A stretch of DNA of 33,286 bases, taken from assembly GCA_028277465.1 (NCBI GenBank), contig JANQGF010000333.1, positions 1 to 33,286 on the forward strand, in the 5' to 3' direction. Made by a program: the position numbers and the translations under genes. The stretch's first letter is position 1, and each line of letters begins with the position of its first letter. This stretch comes from Chromatiaceae bacterium (GTDB lineage Bacteria > Pseudomonadota > Gammaproteobacteria > Chromatiales > Chromatiaceae). The notes below the pieces were generated by a model. The model saw only the letters and a program-made list of their open reading frames with translations. It searched no databases and was not told the DNA's origin. Below, piece by piece: positions 26,597 to 33,286 of the stretch.

Positions 26597-27478
26597 GTGA
26601 ATCGAAAAGGCATCATACTGGCCGGCGGCTCTGGTACCCGGCTCTATCCATTGACGCGGGCGATCAGCAAGCAGCTACTTCCCGTGTACGACAAGCCGAT
26701 GATCTATTATCCGCTCTCCACCCTCATGCTGGCGGGGATTCGCGAGATTCTGGTCATCACCACGCCGCACGACCGACCCATGTTCGAGTCGCTGCTGGGT
26801 GATGGTGCACAGTGGGGCATTCGTTTGGGCTACGCCGAACAGCCCCGCCCCGGTGGGCTGGCTCAGGCCTTCCTGATCGGCAAGGACTTCGTCGGCGACG
26901 CGCCGTCCTGTCTGATCCTGGGCGACAACATCTTCTACGGTCACGGCCTGGTCGAGCAGTTGGACGCCGCGAGTGCGCGCGAGTCGGGCGCAACCGTGTT
27001 CGGCTACTTCGTCTCGGACCCCGAACGCTATGGTGTCGCCGAGTTCGACGATGCCGGTCAGGTGTTGCGGCTGGAAGAAAAGCCGCGAGAACCCAAATCG
27101 AACTGGGCGGTGACCGGGATCTACTTCTATGATGGGAAGGTCTGCGAGTTGGCCGAGACGCTCGTGCCCTCGCCACGCGGCGAGTTGGAGATCACGGACC
27201 TCAACAACTGCTATCTGGAACACGGAGAGCTCTCGCTGATCCGGATCGGGCGAGGGACCGCCTGGCTCGACACGGGAACACATGATTCGCTCATGCAGGC
27301 CGGTCAGTACATCGAGACCATCGAGAAACGTCAGGGGCTCAAGATCTGCTGCCCGGAAGAGGTCGCCTATTTCAATGGCTGGATCGATGATCACCAATTG
27401 CGCACCATGGGCGAAGACCTGCGCAAGAGCGGCTATGGCGAATATCTCTTGGGTCTGCTGCACCGGGGTCGGATATGA
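26597..27478 (+). CDS. rfbA: Glucose-1-phosphate thymidylyltransferase RfbA (RmlA)
   Basis: 293 residues, normal length. First enzyme of dTDP-rhamnose synthesis: joins glucose-1-phosphate and dTTP. Seen are the nucleotide-binding [11 protein letters not shown] (10-20), [74 protein letters not shown] and [15 protein letters not shown]. All are typical of the RmlA/RffH group. The start is a GTG at 26597 with only a weak upstream GGA. Its stop overlaps the rfbC start by four bases (ATGA), implying coupled translation. Confidence 0.97.
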   Translation: MNRKGIILAGGSGTRLYPLTRAISKQLLPVYDKPMIYYPLSTLMLAGIREILVITTPHDRPMFESLLGDGAQWGIRLGYAEQPRPGGLAQAFLIGKDFVGDAPSCLILGDNIFYGHGLVEQLDAASARESGATVFGYFVSDPERYGVAEFDDAGQVLRLEEKPREPKSNWAVTGIYFYDGKVCELAETLVPSPRGELEITDLNNCYLEHGELSLIRIGRGTAWLDTGTHDSLMQAGQYIETIEKRQGLKICCPEEVAYFNGWIDDHQLRTMGEDLRKSGYGEYLLGLLHRGRI

Positions 27479-28041
27479 AGGTTACGGAGACCGCCCTGCC
27501 CGGAGTGCTCATCATCGAGCCTCAGGTCTGGGGTGATGAACGCGGCTTCTTCCAGGAGGTCTATCGCGCCAACCGCTATACCGAATACGGCATCCCTCAA
27601 CCCATGGTCCAGGACAATCAGTCCTTCTCCCGCCAGGGTGTCTTGCGCGGCCTGCATGTGCAGCACCCGAATGCGCAAGGCAAGCTGATCCAGGTCTATC
27701 GGGGCGAGGTGTTCGACGTGGCGGTCGATATTCGCCGCGGGTCCCCGACATTCGGACAATGGGTGGGAGCGACCCTATCCGAGGAGAACAAGCGCCAGTT
27801 CTGGATCCCGCCCGGTTTTGCCCATGGCTTCCTGGTCACTGGCGAGAACGCGCTTTTTACTTATAAGAACACCGACTATTACAGCCCCGAGACCGAGTTC
27901 GGTGTCCGTTGGGACGATCCGGATATCGGTATCCAGTGGCCGCTGGACGGCAAACCCGAGCTCTCGCGCAAAGACCTCACCGCGCCCTTGTTGCGAGACA
28001 TTCCACCGGATCGGCTTCCGGGCTATGAGGATTACACATGA
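27475..28041 (+). CDS. rfbC: dTDP-4-dehydrorhamnose 3,5-epimerase RfbC (RmlC)
   Basis: 188 residues, normal for this cupin enzyme. Epimerises C3 and C5 of dTDP-4-keto-6-deoxyglucose. The catalytic His61 lies in GVLRGLHVQ, Lys71 in QGKLIQV, the conserved PPGFAHGF segment is at 112-119, and the active-site Tyr is in [10 protein letters not shown] (130-139). The start and stop form ATGA overlaps with rfbA and rfbD, so the three are translationally coupled. Confidence 0.97.
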   Translation: MKVTETALPGVLIIEPQVWGDERGFFQEVYRANRYTEYGIPQPMVQDNQSFSRQGVLRGLHVQHPNAQGKLIQVYRGEVFDVAVDIRRGSPTFGQWVGATLSEENKRQFWIPPGFAHGFLVTGENALFTYKNTDYYSPETEFGVRWDDPDIGIQWPLDGKPELSRKDLTAPLLRDIPPDRLPGYEDYT

Positions 28042-28949
28042 CCCTGCAAACCCTGGCCGGGAACCGGCCCCGTCTCCTCTTGATTGGCGCCAATGGTCAG
28101 GTGGGCTGGGAACTGCGCCGAACCCTGGCCGGCCTGGGAGACGTCGTCGCCGCATCCCTGGAGGGTGAATACGGCCCCGCGATCGATCTCATGGACGCCG
28201 GCGCACTACAACGTCTGGTCCACGACACCCAACCCGACGCCGTCGTCAATGCCGCCGCTTATACCGCCGTCGACCGGGCCGAGACCGAGCGGGCGGACGC
28301 GCAGCGCGTCAATGCCGAGGCCGTCGGCGAGCTGGGTGAGCTGCTGGCCCCTCGCGGGACCCCGATCGTCCATTATTCGACCGATTTCGTCTTCTCGGGC
28401 ACCTGCGACCGCCCCTACGTGGAAGAGGACTCGCCCGCTCCACTGAACGTCTATGGCGAGACCAAGCTCGGCGGCGAGCGCGCCCTGTTGGAGTCGGGCG
28501 CCAAGGCGCTGGTCTTCCGCACCAGCTGGGTCTATGGCGCCCGCGGGGCCAACTTTCTCCGGACCATGCTCCGGTTGTTCAAGGAACGAGAAGAGCTTCG
28601 GGTGGTCGACGATCAGATCGGCTCACCGACCTGGAGCCGGATGCTCGCCGAGATGACGGCGCTGGTCCTCTATCGGGTGATCCACGACGGGCTGGATCTG
28701 GATCAGGTCGGCGGTCTCTACCACCTCACCGGATCCGGACAGGCGAGCTGGTATGGCTTTGCCGGGGCCATTTTGGAGGCGAGCGGCCTGGAGAGCAATC
28801 TCATCCCCATCCCAACCTCCGAGTATCCAGCCCCAGCCAAGCGGCCCATGTACTCGGTATTGGACAATCGTCGCTTCCAGCGAACCTTCGGGCTGGCCAT
28901 GCCAGACTGGCGTGTCTCGCTCACCCAATGTCTCGAAGAATTGAGATGA
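28038..28949 (+). CDS. rfbD: dTDP-4-dehydrorhamnose reductase RfbD (RmlD)
   Basis: 303 residues. Last step to dTDP-L-rhamnose, reducing the 4-keto group with NAD(P)H. The motif GANGQVG is at 17-23, NAAAYTAVDRAE at 71-82, and STDFVFSGT at about 114-122. The YGETK catalytic pair is Tyr139/Lys143, followed by RTSWVYG. STDFVF matches RmlD (STDYVF) and not RmlB (STDEVY). It is the last gene of the rfb group and converges on the diguanylate cyclase gene across 286 bases. Confidence 0.97.
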   Translation: MTLQTLAGNRPRLLLIGANGQVGWELRRTLAGLGDVVAASLEGEYGPAIDLMDAGALQRLVHDTQPDAVVNAAAYTAVDRAETERADAQRVNAEAVGELGELLAPRGTPIVHYSTDFVFSGTCDRPYVEEDSPAPLNVYGETKLGGERALLESGAKALVFRTSWVYGARGANFLRTMLRLFKEREELRVVDDQIGSPTWSRMLAEMTALVLYRVIHDGLDLDQVGGLYHLTGSGQASWYGFAGAILEASGLESNLIPIPTSEYPAPAKRPMYSVLDNRRFQRTFGLAMPDWRVSLTQCLEELR

Positions 28950-29020
28950 GAGACGCCGGCCTGACGGTCATGGCGGTTGACCCCCCGGAGGATGAAACCA
29001 GTACCACTGCAAAGGGCGGG

Positions 29021-29038
29021 CTCTCCCCCAGGGGAGAG
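29021..29038. terminator. Hairpin downstream of rfbD, possible bidirectional terminator
   Basis: CTCTCCCC (29021-29028) and GGGGAGAG (29031-29038) are perfectly complementary around CA, giving a stable stem about 70 bases after the rfbD stop. No T run follows, so it may be a Rho-assisted terminator or a degenerate palindromic repeat. Confidence 0.4.
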
Positions 29039-29149
29039 GGCGAGTCGGAGCGCCCCGGCGAACGGCGGTGAATCTTCAGGCGATTGCCGGAAATTCTTAT
29101 GCCAGATGGCGACGGATTGAGGCTCGCCTTCAAGGAGCGCCGGCAGGCG

Positions 29150-29164
29150 CATCGCCGGGCGATG
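29150..29164. repeat. Short palindrome CATCGCC-G-GGCGATG
   Basis: A 7-bp perfect inverted repeat around one base in the rfbD/cyclase convergent gap. It could be the second half of a bidirectional termination zone with 29021-29038. The rest of 28950-29235 shows no gene. Confidence 0.4.
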
Positions 29165-29235
29165 TGACGGCTGGCGCGACGCAGAAGGCGGGCGTCAAGA
29201 CCAGCCAGGTGGGATGAGAATCGACAGAAATCGCC

Positions 29236-31947
29236 TCAGCTCGCGCTCTGATGCAACCGTGTCACGCTCGCCTGGCGTTGGTAAAAGACGAAGCGGTTCT
29301 TTCCGCCACGCTTGGCACGATACATGGCGCCGTCGGCGAGGTTCATCAGCTCCTCGGCATTCACCCCGTCGCGAGGGTACAGGGCGATGCCGATGCTGGC
29401 GCTGACACGGGCGGTCTGTCCGTCGAGGAGATAGGGCGCTGAAAGCCGTGAGCAGATCTTCTCAGCGACCTCGGCCAACCCCTTTTCGTGCTTGAAGTCG
29501 GGCAGCACGACGACGAACTCGTCGCCCCCCAGACGCCCGACGCTGTCGCTGCCGCGTACCAAGTCGCGCAGACGAGCAGCCACCTCGCGCAGCAAGACAT
29601 CCCCGACATCGTGGCCCATGGTGTCGTTCACCTGCTTGAACTCGTCGAGGTCGATGAACATCAGCGCGACCTCGTTTCCGTCACGCTCGGCTCGCACCAG
29701 CGCCTGGCCCAAGCGGTCGACCAACAAGGTACGATTGGGGAGCCCGGTCAGAGGATCCCGATAGGCCATCTGTGACAACCGCTCTTCACGCGCCTTGTGT
29801 TCGCTGATGTCGCTCAGGATCGCCACGAAATTGAGGATCTTGTCGCCCTCGTCTCGGATCGCGCGGATGCTAACCATGCATGGCAGGAGATCGCCCGCCT
29901 TGTGCCGATTCCACACTTCACCACGCCACTGTGACTCCAAGAGCAACGACTGCCACATGTCACGATAGAAGTTGCCATCGTGGTGATTGGACTTGAGCAA
30001 CCGAGCATTGTGGCCCACCACCTCGTCCGCCGAATAGCCGGTCACCTCCGTAAAGGCGGGATTCACTTGGGTGATGGTCCCCTCGCTGTCAGTCACCAGG
30101 ATGGCGTCCAGGACATGCTCCGCCACCGCCGCCGCCATGCGCAATTCACGCTCGGCGAGCTTGTTGGAGGTCACGTCGCGACCATAGAGGTAGAGGAAAT
30201 CGGCACCTTCGATCACCGCGGGCTCGAAGGTGTAGAAGCGTCCCGCTGCCTTCACCTCCAGCGGGAGTAACTGTTCATGTGTCATCCCCGCGTCGATCTG
30301 TTCGAGCCAGGAGGCAGGCATCCGCTTGCCCACCTTGCAGCTGCAGCCCTCCAAGATCTCGCGGCTCGCATCGTTCGCGTAGCGAATCACACCATCGTGG
30401 ACACCGATGCGCAGCACCGGGTTGGGATTGCGGGCCGGAAAGCTGGTGAAGAGCCGACGTTCTTCTTTCAATTGACGCTCTTCCGTGACCTCACGCACGA
30501 GCAGCGCCTCGTCCTCGTCGACACTGTAGCGGGTAATGGTGAAGACCCGCTCGCCGCCTCCATCGCACTTCAGAACACGCTCCACTTCCCGCTCATCCGC
30601 GGCCAGCAAGAAATGGCGCATCCCGCCGCACTCGGCGATATAGCGCTCCATCAAGGGATTAAAAGGCGCTGGCCCCTTGACGCGTGTCACCACGATCCCG
30701 ACGCCAAGACTCTCGGTGAGCCTTTGCAGACGTGACAGCTCGGCTTCGTGCTGCTCCCCCAGAAGGGCGAGGCGACTGAGCTCGATCCGCTCCCGCACCT
30801 CGATCTGAAGACGCTCCCGATAGTCGACGACGGCACTGCCGAGGGCGTGAAACTGACGCTCCAGCACCCATATCTCGTCGCCTTGCTCGGCACTCTCCGG
30901 GAGTGTACCAAGCCTGTCCCGACCCAAGACCACCACCTCGCGACTCAAGACACGAATCCGCGCTGCCAACCAGGTTGTGAGCAAGGCGAAGGCCCCGACC
31001 ATCAACGCCACTAACAGGAGGCGCTGTTGATGGTTCTTCTTGAGGATGGTGCTCGACAGCCGCTCCCCCTCGTCGGTCGCGATAAAGGAAGCAAACTGCA
31101 GGTTGAGGTCCGAAGCACCATAGTCGAAGAAGGACTTCCCCATCATCAGGAAGCGCTTCACCAGTCCTTGCACCTTGACGCCACTCGGGATCCGATCAGG
31201 GGCACTGCTCGCGATGACTTTACCGCTGTCGGGCTCGACGAGCGCCATGATGCTGCCGTGCTTTCCGTAACCAGCGGCAGCGAACAGGAACTCGTCGTCG
31301 AGGGGTGCCTCCAGCATCAGGGTGGCCAGCGGACGGCCGTCGGGGGCCTCGATAAGGTGGGCGGCGATGACGTAGGGATGGCCATCGAAGCTGGTCATAT
31401 AGGCCTGATTGTGGCTCAGCTTCCGCAGCAAGACCGATGGTGCCCGCAGGGCGGCGGGCAGATCGAAGTCATTGCGATGGGGAATATGGTGATACACCTC
31501 TCGCACCCGACCCTCTGCATCGAGCAGAACGGCGTGTCGGGCATAGAAAAAGGCGCGCATCACAGAAGCGCTCGGCATCCACTCAGGCGCGTTCTGATAA
31601 TGCCAGACTCCGTCCTTGAAGTACCCCTCTCCCTCGGCGACGGCGCCGCCGGTCCCGAAACGTCCCTGCTCTACATAATCTAGAAACTGCTTCTGCGAAG
31701 CGACGATCTTGGCCGCGTGGTGGATCCACTGAACCTGCTCATCGAAGCGATGCCGATCCTCCGCCGCTCGATGCTCCAGCTCGCGACGCAACTCGTCGCG
31801 AAAGAGCCCTCGCAGCTCCCGCTCCTGCCACTCCGCCAGCAAGATCCAGATCCCCATCCCCAACCCGAGGGTGAACAGCAGCATCTGCACCGCCAAGGGG
31901 ACATGGCGGAAGACCTTGAAGCTGGGATAAGGGAATCGGCTCTTCAT
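29236..31947 (-). CDS. Membrane diguanylate cyclase with periplasmic sensor and PAS domains
   Basis: 903 residues. Makes c-di-GMP in response to a periplasmic signal. A first membrane helix (about 20-38) is followed by a large periplasmic domain of about 290 residues, a second helix (about 330-350), and a HAMP-like/coiled linker rich in Arg/Glu/Leu. Then come two or three PAS-like domains; the clearest is AILVTDSEGTITQVNPAF-TEVTGY. The C-terminal GGDEF domain begins at DPLTGLPNR; RLGGDEF is intact and RGSD five residues before it is an RxxD inhibitory site, so it should be active and product-inhibited. No EAL domain is present. The ATG at 31947 is chosen; a TTG at 31980 is in frame. It lies 36 bases after the binding-protein gene, its probable ligand partner. 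Confidence 0.93.
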   Translation of the reverse strand: MKSRFPYPSFKVFRHVPLAVQMLLFTLGLGMGIWILLAEWQERELRGLFRDELRRELEHRAAEDRHRFDEQVQWIHHAAKIVASQKQFLDYVEQGRFGTGGAVAEGEGYFKDGVWHYQNAPEWMPSASVMRAFFYARHAVLLDAEGRVREVYHHIPHRNDFDLPAALRAPSVLLRKLSHNQAYMTSFDGHPYVIAAHLIEAPDGRPLATLMLEAPLDDEFLFAAAGYGKHGSIMALVEPDSGKVIASSAPDRIPSGVKVQGLVKRFLMMGKSFFDYGASDLNLQFASFIATDEGERLSSTILKKNHQQRLLLVALMVGAFALLTTWLAARIRVLSREVVVLGRDRLGTLPESAEQGDEIWVLERQFHALGSAVVDYRERLQIEVRERIELSRLALLGEQHEAELSRLQRLTESLGVGIVVTRVKGPAPFNPLMERYIAECGGMRHFLLAADEREVERVLKCDGGGERVFTITRYSVDEDEALLVREVTEERQLKEERRLFTSFPARNPNPVLRIGVHDGVIRYANDASREILEGCSCKVGKRMPASWLEQIDAGMTHEQLLPLEVKAAGRFYTFEPAVIEGADFLYLYGRDVTSNKLAERELRMAAAVAEHVLDAILVTDSEGTITQVNPAFTEVTGYSADEVVGHNARLLKSNHHDGNFYRDMWQSLLLESQWRGEVWNRHKAGDLLPCMVSIRAIRDEGDKILNFVAILSDISEHKAREERLSQMAYRDPLTGLPNRTLLVDRLGQALVRAERDGNEVALMFIDLDEFKQVNDTMGHDVGDVLLREVAARLRDLVRGSDSVGRLGGDEFVVVLPDFKHEKGLAEVAEKICSRLSAPYLLDGQTARVSASIGIALYPRDGVNAEELMNLADGAMYRAKRGGKNRFVFYQRQASVTRLHQSAS

Positions 31948-31983
31948 CCTTTCGCTCAGTCCCGCTGGAACCCAGGACAAGTA

Positions 31984-33024
31984 TCAGCCGCGCTCGAGCT
32001 CCTCCAGGCGCACCTGCCCCTCAGAACTAAGGGGGACCATACCGCCTCCGGGCGATTCTCCCGGTTCTCCGATCAACTCCTGGTCCCGGAACAGCCAACC
32101 CGCCTCTCGCAACCGGGTCGCCGGGATGATCCCGAAGCGAGGGTCGACCCGATCTGAATTCTCCATCAACCAGGCAACCAGTTTGCTCGCGTGGGGGTTG
32201 GCGGCAACCCCCTCCCAGGTGGTGAGGTTGTAGGTCCGATAGAGAGGGTAGTCCCCTCGCACCAATTGGCCGTCGCTCTCCGGCATCACACCGTCGATCT
32301 TGAGGGTCCGGACCCGACCTGTCCCGCCATTGTGTTCAACCATCCAAAGGGTCTCGTAGCCGATCGCCCCCTTGGACGAGGCAACGCCCGAGATCATGTC
32401 TGGGATAGTGCTCACCTCGCGCAGGCGCGGGCTGAAACGATCTTGGTCACTCAGCAGGAGTCGCCAGTGACCGGGACGTGCCTTGCAGTGGAGACGGGCA
32501 ATGGGGCGCACCCGCTCCGCCCTGCCCCCGGAGCCGCTCAACACCTTCACCGCGTCCCAGTGGGAGACATGCCCTTGGAAAAGGCGCCGAGCCTCACGCA
32601 GAGAAACGCTCTCCACCGGGTTCTCGGCATGGGTCAGCAGCGCCAGAGAGGCGATGCCGAGGGTGTGGAACCTCAGTCCCGGAAGGCGATCGCTGTACCC
32701 CGCCGGGCAGCAGAAACCGCCGATGTCGGCGTGTTTGCCTTCCAGCTTTCCTGCGGAGATGCCACAAGTCCCCTCCTGAACCGCGATGCGGATACCCCGC
32801 TCCCGGGCGTACTCCTGAATCAGAGGGAGAAGCGCCGGATAGAGATGCTGATCGAGAGTCACGGCCAGATCTGCTCCCGCGGCCCACCTCTCGTAGACCA
32901 CGGGAGCCTCACCCCACTCGGGGGGCATGGGAACGATGCCCTCCGGGTCGGTGAAGGCCGGCCCGCCAGGAGCACTTCCAGCCAAGGCCGCACCGACCCA
33001 GGACGACAACACGAGAACCCTCAT
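31984..33024 (-). CDS. PstS-like periplasmic substrate-binding protein
   Basis: 346 residues. A hydrophobic signal peptide (MRVLVLSSWVGAALAG) is followed by a PBP-like domain of the PstS/phosphate-binding superfamily. Typical pieces are SLREARRLFQGHVSHWDAV (about 141-159), matching the family pattern around F-x-G-x-I-x-x-W, and SSKGAIGYETLW (217-227). Four cysteines (87, 105, 106, 180) could form disulfides. No ABC transporter genes are nearby. Instead a membrane diguanylate cyclase follows after 36 bases, so a sensory, not transport, role is likely. The ATG at 33024 is chosen because the promoter at 33089-33117 would make the upstream in-frame extension untranscribed. The ligand is unknown; phosphate or another anion is a guess. 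Confidence 0.85.
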   Translation of the reverse strand: MRVLVLSSWVGAALAGSAPGGPAFTDPEGIVPMPPEWGEAPVVYERWAAGADLAVTLDQHLYPALLPLIQEYARERGIRIAVQEGTCGISAGKLEGKHADIGGFCCPAGYSDRLPGLRFHTLGIASLALLTHAENPVESVSLREARRLFQGHVSHWDAVKVLSGSGGRAERVRPIARLHCKARPGHWRLLLSDQDRFSPRLREVSTIPDMISGVASSKGAIGYETLWMVEHNGGTGRVRTLKIDGVMPESDGQLVRGDYPLYRTYNLTTWEGVAANPHASKLVAWLMENSDRVDPRFGIIPATRLREAGWLFRDQELIGEPGESPGGGMVPLSSEGQVRLEELERG

Positions 33025-33088
33025 AAGCGAAAGATGTCTCGTCGTAAGCACTCCTAGATCACCAGAAGCTGAGTAGATCGGTTTGAAA

Positions 33089-33117
33089 TCAATAGTCGAT
33101 GACAAGGCACATGTCAA
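33089..33117 (-). promoter_or_regulatory. Sigma-70-type promoter for the binding protein/cyclase operon
   Basis: On the minus strand a perfect -35 TTGACA (33112-33117) is followed by 17 bases and TATTGA (33089-33094), a partial -10. Transcription would begin near 33082, giving a leader of about 58 bases to the ATG at 33024. Hexamers are seen directly; activity is inferred. Confidence 0.55.
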
Positions 33118-33137
33118 AGAGAACTGTAGAAGCGGCG

Positions 33138-33286
33138 ATGGTCTCCGATGCGAACCCGAACTGCCGCCAACGGCCTAGCGAGGCCCTGCCTCAGACCGAC
33201 GAGTCGTGGGGGTGGTGGCCCCGGTTGATCGAACGAAGCGTCTAAGCTTCGGAGATAACCGCCTGAGCGGTGGGAGGACGGTAAGT
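33138..33286 (+). other. Hairpin-rich window end; 35-codon open frame of unknown meaning
   Basis: A frame at 33138-33245 (ATG to TAA) encodes 35 residues containing SWGWWPRLIERSV. The same stretch holds consecutive short stems: GGCC-N6-GGCC near 33172-33185, CGAAGC (33234-33239) with GCTTCG (33246-33251), and ACCGC (33258-33262) with GCGGT (33267-33271). Dense hairpins suggest a structured RNA, such as the start of a group II intron, cut by the window edge. Identity is not established. Confidence 0.2.

Overview
GC-rich chromosomal DNA from a proteobacterium, densely packed with long genes, short gaps and ATGA/GTGA-type overlaps. The uvrA / MFS transporter / ssb arrangement is the one seen in gammaproteobacteria such as Pseudomonas. 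Together with a menaquinone (men) cluster, a TakP-like TRAP transporter and an RlmJ methyltransferase, this points to Gammaproteobacteria, and a purple sulfur bacterium of the Chromatiaceae is my best guess. No 16S rRNA or photosynthesis gene is present, so that placement is inference.

Layout. 153-1655 (+) is a VWA / DUF2201-type putative metallopeptidase protein. 1970-3055 (+) is a Tat-exported TRAP solute receptor that converges on its presumed membrane partners dctM and dctQ (3167-5153, -). 5340-6197 is an HdeD-like membrane protein gene bracketed by two palindromic repeat elements in opposite orientation. 6321-18282 (-) is a long co-directional run. In transcription order it reads: NAD(P)-binding epimerase with a C-terminal DUF2867-like domain, alpha/beta hydrolase, menF, menD, menB, menA, menC, a class B penicillin-binding protein and a SEDS (FtsW/RodA) glycosyltransferase. 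18409-19281 (+) is a lipoprotein hydrolase diverging from that run. 20239-19316 and 23102-20277 (-) are rlmJ and uvrA. 23348-28949 (+) holds an MFS transporter, ssb and the complete dTDP-L-rhamnose set rfbB-rfbA-rfbC-rfbD. 33024-29236 (-) is a two-gene unit: a PstS-like periplasmic binding protein followed by a membrane PAS-GGDEF diguanylate cyclase, with a recognisable sigma-70 promoter in front.

How the genes work together. MenF, D, C, B and A cover chorismate to demethylmenaquinone except for the MenH, MenE and thioesterase steps, which must lie elsewhere unless the degenerate hydrolase substitutes for MenH. The SEDS/PBP pair is a self-contained peptidoglycan polymerase/crosslinker and appears to share a transcript with quinone synthesis. 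The rfb genes make dTDP-rhamnose for surface polysaccharide. The binding protein/cyclase pair looks like a ligand-sensing c-di-GMP module.

The most noteworthy unexplained structures are the repeat pair around the HdeD-like gene, two opposed arrays of 7-bp repeats in the menB-menA gap, and the binding-protein/cyclase unit. No tRNA, rRNA, CRISPR array or complete insertion sequence was found. The last 150 bases fold into several hairpins and may be the edge of another element.
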